This document shows, piece by piece, positions 12,131 through 23,064 of a stretch of DNA of 64,000 bases. The notes beneath the pieces are model-generated. The model did no database searches, was not told the DNA's origin, and saw only the letters and a program-made list of their open reading frames with translations. The first letter of the stretch is position 1. Each line of letters begins with the position of its first letter. This DNA comes from Congeria kusceri (taxonomy: Eukaryota > Mollusca > Bivalvia > Myida > Dreissenidae). The stretch is from contig CM051030.1 of the NCBI GenBank assembly GCA_027627225.1, positions 20,355,105-20,419,104 of the forward strand, read 5' to 3'. The translations under genes were made by a program, and so were the position numbers.

Positions 12131-13074
12131 AGAAGAGCGTTAACGTTTGCGTAGCAGACCGGTCCACTTGTGGCATGCTGAATTAACAACAATTGCCGTG
12201 ATGAAAAATATGAAAATTAAGTCTAAAGTTGTATAATGATTTTATAATGAAGACATGTTTGGCTTATAAACAACTATATATTAATGGTTTACATGGATGT
12301 ACTATATATTGCGGAAATGCATGGGTGCACGAGTTTTGCCATTACAAGAAGTTGTACAATCACTCCCTCAAACTTCGTTATTAACGTAACCCGGGAATTA
12401 TTATTTAGTGTTAATACGACTTTTAATTTACGTCATAGAAAAAACAGTAATTTTTATACTCAATAGTTTCTTCTTAGTTTAGTTTAAATTTGATAATGTT
12501 ACTCAGCAACCATACAACTTCATGATCAATGTTTAATATGGTTCTAGCGAATGTTCAATGGAAATACAGAAATAATAAACAACACAATATGCATCATCAA
12601 AAACTCATGGTATTTTTATTATGTCACCATAAATCTTAATTGATATGATGGACGTATTCAAAACATTCAATCAGCACAGCTGCACCTACTGATCGTTTGG
12701 GCCTTGGCATATGGTTTCCTGCTATGCAGGACGAACGTACGGACGGACGGACATATATATGAAGATAGTCCTGTCTGGTTTTTCTCAGGCCGGCCCGGTT
12801 TGCAATTTCCGGTCTAGTAGTATTATTGACCCAGAATGCGGAGCTTTCAAAATTCATACTGTTGAATGCGCTGCGTCCCGTGACGGCCTCACCGGCTCAC
12901 CGTTGGAGAACATAAAGTACTGATACTTCCAGAAATCAAAACACATTTTTTTCATGCCACAACAGCCTTATGAAACAAGGTCTCATTTATTTGCAAAACT
13001 GAATGTTATACAAACTTGAATATGGATGTAAAAAAGTTTTAAATTATTCATAGTACTCATAGGCATGATGCTAC

Positions 13075-13270
13075 GTTCTTCCAATTAGAGCCATGAAATG
13101 CTCAACCAGAAATCCTTCCAGTTCCTCCAGGGCCATGCCGGGTATCGAACGGTGGTGTTTGTTGCCGACAACTAATCTACGACGGCCTCTTATTTCTCCA
13201 TACCCTCACAATCCGTTTTGTATAGTCTTAATGTTACCAAACCTTCCATCCACAAGGTATTTTGCATGTC
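13075..13270 (-). pseudogene. Broken coding exon, unidentified transposon-like protein
   Basis: On the minus strand an acceptor (CATCATTTCAG, just above 13270) opens a frame reading H-A-K-Y-L-V-D-G-R-F-G-N-I-K. After one in-frame stop it continues with GMALEELEGFLVEHF to about 13080. The FG-N-I-K block and the acidic 'EELEGFL' end look like real protein. The stop makes it a remnant unless the base is wrong. I do not recognise the family with confidence; a transposase-associated protein is my guess. No partner exons were found. Confidence 0.3.
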
Positions 13271-13279
13271 CTGAAATGA

Positions 13280-15393
13280 TGTGTAAATAATAAAAAAATA
13301 TACAATTACCGGTTCTTGTTTTGGCCTGGAATAAGATAATAGGAAGTATTAATTCATAGACAAGTCATTATAAATATACTGACAGATAATGATGCTATTT
13401 GCTTAATTTAATAACATTATTATAACATAGCTTTTACATACAAGTTATTATATTTTAATAATATTTCATGAAAATATAAATTGTATAAATCTAAACAACA
13501 TGCGAAGTGGACAGGCCGTTCACGTTTAATGAGTTATGAATTTAGGATCATATACGTATAAATACATGGACAGTTATCAGCCTGAATGGCAAAAGACGCA
13601 GGATGCACACCATGGCTTTCGATCGTCCAATCTATCGGATAGTGAAAACAAAAATTACTAAGTTTCATTTTAAACTGAACAATAAGCTGACCCTTTTCAT
13701 GTCAGTAAATTATTTTATAGTCAATACCGGTAGGATTTTAAAGCTATTTCAAACAAGTATAAAAATAGAGAAGCTATACTGATGCTATTATTTATTTAAC
13801 ATGATCTAGATCTGCATTGAAATGACATATTGTTCTTAATAATTTCGATTCAGTTAACGTTCAAGTAGTTCAAGTAGTGAAACAGGGTGTAGGTATGTAC
13901 TTATTATCAAATATCGATTAGAAAAAAAAAAGAATATGTCGGTAGCCGGTTTTGAACTAGGAACGACTGATCCAAAAGTTTACTAACTATCCATTACATC
14001 ACAGAGTCCACATGTACTTTAATTGTTTGCAAATGTCGTATTTAAAATTAGTAAGCGACATCACAATTGATAGCCTAATGCTTGACACTTTTGACTTGTC
14101 ACAAGTGTGTTCAAGTCCGTTCTGAACCCATGAATTTAAGGCACATTTCATTTTCTAAATATTAAATTTTACAAACAACTCGATCAATACGATTATAATG
14201 ATTGAATCTACAAAAAGCTGCACGATTTCTAAAACGGTCATGATATTTTAAATGCAATCTAGATATCTCCATTTTTAAAGGAAATGCATGAATTAAAATA
14301 TACTTATATAGCAGCAAACAGTGGACTTAATATATCAACATATTACCAAAATTTCGATCAATCATTTCGATTAGGACAGTGTGAACTGTATTAGATCTAG
14401 TGAAACACTAGAACTGAATCAATAATTCAGTGACTGTTTACTTTCAGTTTCATACTGTTCATTTCATGGTCCCAAAATTAATCAAATTTAAACAAAAACT
14501 TTCTTATAATTCATTAATTGAACAAACGAATGCTTACCTCCATTTCTTCATCCATATTGCCACTTCAAAACTCAAAATAAAGTACATTTAACTAATTTTC
14601 GACACACAAACTTGAATACTTCCTGAATCAAAACAATGACCTCACTTTAAACGGGGTTTTCCACAAACGTCATCAATGTCATTAAGGCCGATTTTGTCAC
14701 GACGCGGCCCTTTTCATTTTTGTTTGTGTGAGTAGTTTTCTGGGATCAAATTTACTTTAGCACCGTTACAAACGGTTAACCATAAAATTCGAACAACTTG
14801 AAGTGGTCATGTTAACTGACCGTTTTGACTTGTCTGGTTCCCGCTTCCATAATAAAACTTCATTTATATATAGTTAAAAGTTAGCTTATTTGCCGGGAAC
14901 TGTAATTTCTGTTGTGGGAAAATGGCTTCTCCTTAAAAGTAAACAAAACAGGTAAAGCAAAATGGTAAAATACTATGTTTCACAGTCGATAACATAGTTT
15001 ATTAATGTACATGAATTAGTATTTGTAGTTTTAACAAAACTAATTAAGGTTGAAAATTGGAAGTGAAAAAATTATTTGTAATAAAAAATGGAAGTGAACA
15101 ATCTATGCATGAACAATTATCTGTTGCTCTGCTCCACATTCCAATTAATGGTCAATTGGTAGATGTTTAAAAAAAACTACGAGTTAATATAATATTCAAT
15201 TTATTGATGAATAATCATTAATAAAGTTGTTAGGAAAATAGTTAGACCAAATAAAGCGATTTGAAAGGCTCATGTGCAAAGTGTAAATTTCCCCTTCTGT
15301 GTAAAACAACTCTAAAATTCCCCCATCTGACGGTACAGATACTCTGCCCCTAAACCAGAGAGAGACACCTGGAGCTGGTCTCTGTCATTATCA
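13280..15393. other. No gene seen; possible SINE relic inside
   Basis: AT-rich DNA without supported exons. On the minus strand 14012-13937 looks tRNA-Gln-like: a TGATGTAATGGATAG A-box-like stretch and a CTAGTTCAAAACC B-box-like stretch. It is a weak candidate for a SINE head. Confidence 0.35.
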
Positions 15394-15434
15394 ATATTCA
15401 GGTGGCCGCTTCTGGCCATAATGGCCCTCTTGTT
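15394..15434. repeat. Right terminus of a GCTCACCTG-family element
   Basis: CAGGTGGCCGCTTCTGGCC then ATAATGGCCCTCTTGTTT. The matching left end was not found. Confidence 0.5.
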
Positions 15435-15601
15435 TCCTAATGTGACTAAATTGAAAATTTATAAAATCTTTTTGTCAGAAACCAATGGTTGGATTTTGAA
15501 ATAATTTCACACAAATGTTCCTTGGATGATCCTGTACAAAATACTTGTTTTTACTTTATTTTCATTCGTTAAAAACATGTCTGCCAGGGAGTGGGGCCTT
15601 T

Positions 15602-16310
15602 TTAGCTCACCTGTGCACAAAGTGCTCACGGTGAGCTTCTGTGACTGCCTGTTGTCCATTGTGCATGCGTGCATGAGTTTGTGTGTGCGTGCGTCGTAAA
15701 CTTTTCATTCAAACAACATCTCCCCCTAAAGTTTGGTAGATTTTCAACAAACTTCACAAGAATGATCCTTGGGTGGACCTCTTTCAAAGTGGTTCAAATT
15801 TTTCCAGGTCCGCTGCATATGTAGATCACCAGAGCTAAAAATAGATTTAAAAAGTGAAAACTTTAAAAATATTCTCCTCTGAACCGCAAGGCTCAGAGCT
15901 TTCATATTTGACATGTGACATCCTCTAGTGGTCCTCAACTAAGATTGCTCAAATGATGCCCCTGGGGTCAAAACTGGGGTTACATAGTTTATATAGACTT
16001 GTATAGAAAAATGATTTTTAAAATCTTCTCCTCTAAAACTGCAAGGCCTAGAGTTTTCAAATACGGTCGGTAACATTGTATAAGGGTCCTCTACAAAGAT
16101 TGTTCAAATTATGTCCCATGGCTTCAAAATTGGCCAAACCCCGGGGGCCACATGTTTTATATATATAGACTTATATATACAGAGGTTTTATATTTGGTAT
16201 GTAACATTGTATAGTCGTCCTCTACACAGATTGTTCAAATTATGCCCCTGGGGTCAAAACTGGCTACACCCCGGGGATCACATTGTTTATATATACTGAC
16301 ATAGCAAGCA
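15602..16310. repeat. Left part of a GCTCACCTG element with ~165-bp monomers
   Basis: It opens TTTTAGCTCACCTGTGCACA and has GTGCGTGCGTCG in the leader. Monomers of the GTCCTCTACAAAGATTG type lie near 15932, 16086 and 16218. It breaks off near 16310, just before the SINE. Similar monomers resume only at about 19060, so the piece is either truncated or split by about 2.7 kb of insertion. Confidence 0.65.
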
Positions 16311-16352
16311 CTAGAATCTCAATTGGCGTCTAACACTCAAAAATCTATACGT

Positions 16353-16660
16353 CGGGCGCGGCTAGTTCAGTTGGTAGAGCGTTTGACTGTCAATCTGGGG
16401 ATCGTGACTTCGAACCCCAACCCGGACTGATAACTTGTGTGGGGATTGGTCATGAAACTATGTCTACGGCTATTCTCGCCCTACCTCTTATTCAAGTAGG
16501 GCAGTTGTCAGTTACTGGCATAAGTATGTGCACTTAGTACTGGTAAACCGCTTAGATCGGCTAAGCTTGCCCAGGAAAAGTGTGAGTAGGCTTACTGACT
16601 GCCGTTATATGACTGAAATACTGTTAAAACGGCGAAAAATCCAAAAAAAACAACAACAAT
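16353..16660 (+). mobile_element. tRNA-derived SINE
   Basis: The head is tRNA-Asp-like: GGGCGCGGCTAGTTCAGTTG contains the A box, a GTC anticodon sits in TTTGACTGTCAATCTG, and GACTTCGAACCCC (16405-16417) is the B box. A ~200-bp body follows, and the tail ends GGCGAAAAATCCAAAAAAAA with a CAA-rich 3' end. The body and the 'ATACTGTTAAAACGGCG' tail resemble SINEs common in bivalves. It would be transcribed by RNA polymerase III and moved by a LINE in trans. Flanking target-site repeats were not resolved. Confidence 0.75.
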
Positions 16661-18960
16661 ACAGCAGACGACATTTCAGTCAGGTAGTTATCAGCACTGT
16701 AAGATGTGTATAGAGTGTGCTTTTTTCGGCGTAGCTTTCTGAGATCACTTTTGACCTAGATTTCTTGCGATAATTATGCAGCGGGAAAATTGAATGCCAA
16801 CAGAATTGGGCAAATTTTTTTATTTTAGGGAATTCGAACTTCAAACAATGGTTTAACGTATACCAATAACTGTTGCATATTTTGAAGGATTAAAAATGTA
16901 CATAATTGTTTACATACGCGGTTAAATTAAAGTTATAAACCTATCTTTGACATACACTTTAGAAATGAACATAATTATAAACAATTGTACTCATAGTATG
17001 TCATGATCAGAATGTTATATTAATTTACATAATGAAATAACTATATTGTTTAGCCTACATAATCGGCGTGCTCTATAAATAGCAATTACAATGCTACAGT
17101 TCACTGGTACGACAGTCGGTCACAACGTACTATGTTGCCTTTTTAGCTTGCAAGCACAAACTATAAAGTGGTAAATTTCTGGTATATTTCTTATAAATAA
17201 ACAAAGCAAATACATATTAGCAAATGTGATTGAGCTTATATTTAATATTATTTTATCATTGTGTAAAAATATTACCCGTCACCGTGAATTAATTCTAGCG
17301 AGTACTCCAGCAGGTGAATCATTCTAAAAATAGTGCGCGGTAAAGCATCAATTAGCGGTTAACACACAAGCATCAATTAGCGTATGGAGAATCATAAACC
17401 CGAGAATTGCAATAAATGGGGAATTCATAAACTTACTGCTCATTAATTATCGCTATTATTTCCTGACAATGTTAATTTGTTAAATTCACCTGACACATTA
17501 TTAGTATTTAGCTTATTCATGTATCACCGGTGAAAACGTGCGGCGGCAATGATCGGTTTATTCATGGTACAGATATTAATAATTATTGAGTTTATCTCAA
17601 ATTAATGTTGGGGGCCGATACGTTTTCTTATAGTGTCCGAGTCTTGTTATAGTGTCCGAAAAATTTAGTGTCCGAGAAGTCTCCTAAGTAGGGACCGAAA
17701 AATCTGGGGTCCCAGAAGTCTCCTTAGTAGGGAACGAAAAAATGGTGTCCGTGATGTCACAGCTTGGTCCTCTTGTATTATATTTAGGGGAAAAATGACA
17801 TCTCAATATTAATTTCTACGCCGATTGTCTTTTTTAAAGACATTTCTTGTTAAGATCTTAGAAAACCAGCTAGCCAGTTACACAGTGTTGTGACCCAAGT
17901 GTCCCAGTGGAATAGGTGCTAAACAACGTGGTAAATTTTGGCTGCTGTGTGGTTTGATTACTCAGCAGCAGATTGATGACTTTCAAGTTCAGTTAGCAAT
18001 TGAGTTGGTTACCTTTTCAACCATTCAAGAGAATTGTTGGAGATGACCATTGACATGCATATAAGACCGTCTTATGTCATACATTTTAACATTAGATCTA
18101 CAGCATTGAATGTGTTTACAGGCGAAGAGTATATTTATAATTTAATATTGACATACCAAATATGAAATGATAGCATTAGATCTATATCTAGTCTAACTTT
18201 GGTGGAACTGCACACTTTTTTGTAAGACAACATGATCCAGCAATCGAGTCTGTGGCTCTGACACTGCACTCTGTTTCACCAGCATGTACAAAAACGTGTA
18301 GTATATAGCGTAAAGTCTAGTCATCTACTTTAAACATTTCACTTGTATAGTTTAATTAAATGTGCGCAGCACACACAAAAACTACACACAGATCATGTAT
18401 CTTTAACAACGTTCTTAATGCTTTGTTGGCAGCCTCCACACAGGGACCTCTTCTCAGAAGAACAACTTTTTAGTACCAGATATTGTACATGAACACTATG
18501 CCTCATTAACATGAGGGTGGACATGTTGCACCAGCAGAAACCATGAAGGAAATCTTTTTAAATTTGTGTACAGGGCTTGCACTAAAATTAAATGTATGTG
18601 TTGGTTATAAGTGTTGGAGAGTGGAAGACCTGAACATTTCAGACATGAAATGAAGAATAAAATAAAGCTTGGTTTAAATTCATTTCTGATAATTTTGTGA
18701 TAATATGCCAATAACTTCATTGAAAGAGGTATACATTTATGTAAACCGTGTTATTATCTATTTTCAGTTTAGATTACCTTTGCCACTTGTGTTGTTGTGT
18801 TTCCTTGATAAATTTTATAGTGTGTGAATTGCATTATTGTTATGTCATTGGGAAACAAAAGAGAGAAAACAACTATTGAAAGGCTGTTTATTGTTGTGCT
18901 TCTGTTAGCTCTGAAGAACTGTAGATTTTTATTAAGTGCACATAACAAGTTTTTATAAAT
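16661..18960. other. No gene; short direct repeats near 17640-17770
   Basis: Mostly AT-rich. At about 17640-17770 there are repeated blocks such as 'AGTGTCCGA', 'GAAGTCTCCT(A/T)AGTAGGGA' and 'CGAAAAA', in roughly 50-bp units. AGCATCAATTAGCG occurs twice near 17345 and 17369. No exon was supported. Confidence 0.5.
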
Positions 18961-18979
18961 CTTTATTTCGAAGGGGGTA

Positions 18980-18992
18980 CCCCCCCCCCCCC
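18980..18992. repeat. Poly-C tract
   Basis: Thirteen consecutive C after GGGGGTA. It is a likely sequencing or assembly weak point. Confidence 0.9.
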
Positions 18993-19039
18993 TCCCACAC
19001 CCAACCGCGGTGATTTGCCCCTATGCCTTAGCAAAATCC

Positions 19040-20040
19040 GGGGGAAAGGCCTGGGTATGTAACATACATTGAATAGTGGTCCTCTACAAAGATTGTTCAA
19101 ATCATGCCTCTGGGGTCAAAACTGGCCACATCCCGAGGGTCATATGGTTTATATTGACTTAAATAGTAAAATGACTTTTAAAATCTTCTCATGCGAAATT
19201 GCAAAGCTCAGAGGTTTCAATTTTCATTTTTGTTATGTAACATTGTATAGTAGTCCTCTAAAAAGATTGTTCAATTGATGCCCCTGGGGTCAAAACTGTC
19301 CACAAGCCGAGGCTCACATGGTTAATATAAACTTAAATAGCAAAATGACTTTAAAAAACTTCTCCTCTGAAACCACTAGACCCGGAGGTTTCATATTTGG
19401 TTGGAAACATTGTAAAGTGGTCCTCTATAAAGATTGTTCAAATGCTAGGCCCAGACGTTTCATATCTGGTATGTAACATTGTATAGTAGTCTTCTACAAA
19501 GATTGTTCACATGATGCCCCTGCGGTCAAAACTGGCCACACCCTAGGGCTCACATGATTTATATGGACTTAAATAGCAAGATGACTTTAAAAATCTGCTC
19601 CTTTCAAACTGCAAGGCCTAGAGGTTTCATATGTGGTATGTGACAATTATAGTGGTCCTCTACAAAGATTGTTCAAATGATGTCCCTGGGGTAAAAATTG
19701 GCCTTCCCCTGGGGTTCACATGGTTTATATAAGTTTAAATAGCAAAATTACTTGAAAAATCCTCTCCTCTGAAACCACAAGGCCCAGTGGAATCATCTTG
19801 AGTATGTAACATTGAAAAGTGGTCCATTACAATATTGTTCAAATTTTGCCCCTGGGGTAGAAAGTGGCCATGCCCTGTGGGTCACATGGTTTATTGAGAC
19901 TAAACAAAACTTGTGAAACTGCAAGGCCCTGATCTTTATACTCAGGTAAGGTGTTTAGTGCCATTTTTCCATCTTGTTGTTAGCCATTATGATGCCTCAA
20001 ACTCAGGTGAGCGACCTAGGGCCATCATGGCCCGCTTGTT
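19040..20040. repeat. Array of ~165-bp monomers with right terminus
   Basis: GTCCTCTACAAAGATTG-type blocks lie near 19078, 19253, 19420, 19488 and 19658, closing with CTCAGGTGAGCGACCTAGGG and ATCATGGCCCGCTTGTT at about 20001-20040. It may be the continuation of the element that starts at 15602. Confidence 0.7.
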
Positions 20041-21457
20041 TTTCTTATATGACACTATAGAAAACTTAAAAAATCTTGTCAGAAACCACTGGTCAGATTT
20101 TAAAATAATTTTACACAAATGTTCCTTGTGTGGTCCTCTACCAAAATACTTCAAATTATATTAATTCATTCAAAAACATGGCTGCCGGGGGGCTGTGCCT
20201 TTTTCCAAATATTGCCTTATTGAAAACTTAAGAATATTCTTGTCAGTAACCACTGGTTGGAATTCGAAATAATTTCACACAAATGTTCCATGGCCTACCC
20301 TCTACCAAAATACTTGAAATTATTTTGATGCGTTAAAAAACATGGCTCCAGGGCGTGGGATCTTTTTCCTTATATGGCTTTATTGATATCTTAAAAAATC
20401 TTCTTGTCAGTAACCACTGGTTGGATTTCAAAATAATTTCACAGAAATGTTCATTGGGCGACCCTCTATTAAAATACTTCAAATTATGTTGATACGTTGA
20501 AAAAATGGCTACCAGAAGGCGAGGCAGTTTTGCTTACATGGCTATTTTGAAAACATAAAAAATCTTCTTGTCACTAACCACTAGTTGGTTTTGAAATAAT
20601 TTCATATAAATGTTCCTTGGGTGACGCTCTATCAAAATACTTAAGATTATTTTGATAAGTAAAAAAAACATTAACCCAGAGGTCGAGGCTTTTTTTTCTT
20701 ATAGGGCTATATTGAAAACTTTTAAAATCTTGTCAGAAACCACTGGGTGGATTTCGAAATAATTTCACAGAATTGTTCTTTTGGTGACCCTCTACCAAAT
20801 TCCTTCAATTTATTATGATTTAAAAGCAACAACAAAAAACATCTCTCCAAGGAGCGTAGTTTTCTATATATGGTTTGAATTAAAACTTAGCAGATATTCT
20901 GTAACCACTAGCAGTATTTGGAAATAATTTAACACAAAAAATGTTTTATGGGTGACTATAATCTACCAAATTCCTTCAAATTATTTGGATATGCTAAAAA
21001 CATGATTGTCAGTGGTCCATCAATGATGTTGGTGGTCAACTTTTACTTCACCCCCGAACATGCGTTATGATTAATTAAAGCAGTAGTCCAGAAATATGTT
21101 AATAAAATAAAACTTTGGAGAAATTGTTTCTCAAGGACATCTTACCGATCAAAATTCAAAAAACGTATTAAAATCGATCAAATAACTTGTTGGTAACATG
21201 TTATATTATAGTTATCTGTATGTGATAGTGGTGATGCCTCTGGAGTAAAACATTAATGAATATTCCGTTCGTATCAAGCGTTTTCAGATATACACATTAT
21301 AAAATGCCTTTTGTAAATAAGAAATAGTTTTCAGTCAAATAAACTTAATTAATGTTCTTTAGAACTAAAGGCAATTTAAGATGTCTTGAATTATATTCTA
21401 TGGACTGCAGCTTTAAACTCAGGTGAGTGACCGAGGGCCACTTTGGCCCTGTTGTAT
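20041..21457. repeat. Array of ~180-bp monomers with right terminus
   Basis: The unit order is 'TCTTGTCAGTAACCACTGG', 'ATTTCACAGAAATGTTCC', 'GACCCTCTACCAAAATAC', 'TTCAAATTATTTTGAT', 'AAAAACATGGCTGCCAG', 'TTTTTCCTTATATGGCT'. At least five degenerate copies are present. The terminus CTCAGGTGAGTGACCGAGGG then CCACTTTGGCCCTGTTGT is at about 21417-21457. Confidence 0.7.
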
Positions 21458-21749
21458 TAAAAACCCAAATGTGTTCATAATTTATAGAGTAATAAAATAT
21501 TACATATTTATGTACATTCATGCATTTTTTGTTTAGATGAAATCACTTGTTTTTATCGAAACCTTCCATATTAAAAACAAAATTAGAATCCCATATCATT
21601 GGCAAATGATTGCACATTGTTAATATAAACATCCTGATGTTCAAAACATTTTCCAGCACATTATTAGTGCATAGTTGAATAATAGTGTGAGCTTTTATTG
21701 TTACCCAATTAATGCTATGGTCAAACATGCAATTTATGTTATGTCACAA

Positions 21750-22556
21750 TATTTAGTTGGTTGGCCCTCTACCTAAATACTTCAAATTATTTTGATTGGT
21801 TAAAAAACATGGCGGCCAGGGGGCGGGGCATTTTTCCTTGTATGGATTAATTGAAAACATTGAAAATCTTCTTGTCAGTAACCACTAGTTGGATTTCAAA
21901 ATAATGTCACAGAAATGTTCCTTAGGTGGTTCTCCACCCAAATTATTTTGATTTCTTTAAAAAAAAAACATGGCCGTCAGGGGATGGGGACTTTTTCTTT
22001 ATATGGACCATATTGAACACTTTAAAAAAATCTTGTTGTCAGAAAGCACTGCTTGTATTTCAAAATAATTAAACATAAATGTTCCTTGGTTGGTCCTTTA
22101 CCAAATACATCCAATTATTTTGATTTGTTAAAAAAAAAACATGGTCACCAGGTGGGCGGGGTATTTTCCTTAATGGCTATATTGAAAATTAAAAAACTGC
22201 TTGTCAGTAACCACTTGTTAGATTTTGAAATATTTCACAGAAATGTTCCTTGGAATGTGCTCTACCAAAATACCTCATTTTTTAATGTTAAAAAACATGG
22301 CCCCAAATCCACTTGTTGGATTTGGAAATAACTTCACAGATTGGTTGATTGGGTGACCCTCTACCAAATTCCTTCAATGTATTATGGTTTGTTAAAACAA
22401 ACAACATGGCAGCCAGGGTCAGAGTAGGTTTCGTTATATGGCTTTATTGAAAACTTTAAAATATTATGTAACCACTATCTGGATTTTGAAATAATTCAAA
22501 ATTATGATTCATAAAACTCAGGTGAGCGAGCCAGGGCTGTTTTGGCCCTCTTATTT
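21750..22556. repeat. Second array of ~180-bp monomers with right terminus
   Basis: About four more units of the 'CTTGTCAGTAACCACTNG' family. It ends at about 22508-22552 with CTCAGGTGAGCGAGCCAGGG and TGGCCCTCTTATT, roughly 190 bp before the first Ig exon. Confidence 0.7.
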
Positions 22557-22746
22557 CGATTTGTTAATATTATGGCTGATTTAAATTCAAACAGATTTCA
22601 ACACGCTATAGTATTCTTAAAGGACAATTATATTTCCTTAGACTCATGTGGCAAGTATATCCTTGTGCAAGGAATTGGCGTTTTTTTTAAAGAAAAATGG
22701 TTTGTGTGATTATGTTGGTAACTAATTTCAACAACATGTATTTCAG

Positions 22747-23064
22747 TTAAAGTTTCATGGGTGACACTCACTCCAGACCTTGCCAGTTTGTCAGTAATTG
22801 CTGGTATCAGCACACAACTCCAGTGTCGGACATCAGATGGAATGCCGGCCCCCAAAGTCACGTGGTACATGATCAGCAGTGCGTCTGGTGCTCCTCCAGT
22901 AGAAATTACATCTCAGATATCTGGCACTCCCAATGAAGCGGGCACCACCAGCACACTCACCTATACCCCGTTCAGAGGAAACGATGGTTGGAGGATTTAC
23001 TGCGCGGGCGACAATGTGGGATCACGTGTACAATCATCAAGGATACCTTTGCTTAATGTTTCGT
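22747..23064 (+). CDS. Receptor exon: Ig domain 1 in this window
   Basis: Acceptor TATTTCAG, donor GTAAGT, phase 1 on both sides, 318 nt. B-strand Cys in LQCRT, C-strand Trp in VTWYM, F-strand Cys in IYCAG: a complete Ig core. It is the most 5' exon I can support, and its incoming phase requires an upstream exon. Confidence 0.8.

Larger units (their letters stand above)
11500..12520. repeat. Degenerate ~379-bp periodic region with X-box-like palindromes
   Basis: GTTGCCTAGCAAC occurs at 11740-11752 and again at 12118-12130. A degenerate GTTACTCAGCAAC lies at 12498-12510. The spacings are 378 and 380 bp. Flanking blocks also recur loosely (CGGACAAGAAAAGCC near 11522 against CGGATCAGACAAAAA near 11897). 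I read this as an old tandem array of about three units. Confidence 0.5.

Noticed and set aside
22628..22870. Minus-strand 80-codon frame over the first Ig exon
   Set aside because: It overlaps a well-supported plus-strand Ig exon with splice sites and conserved core residues.
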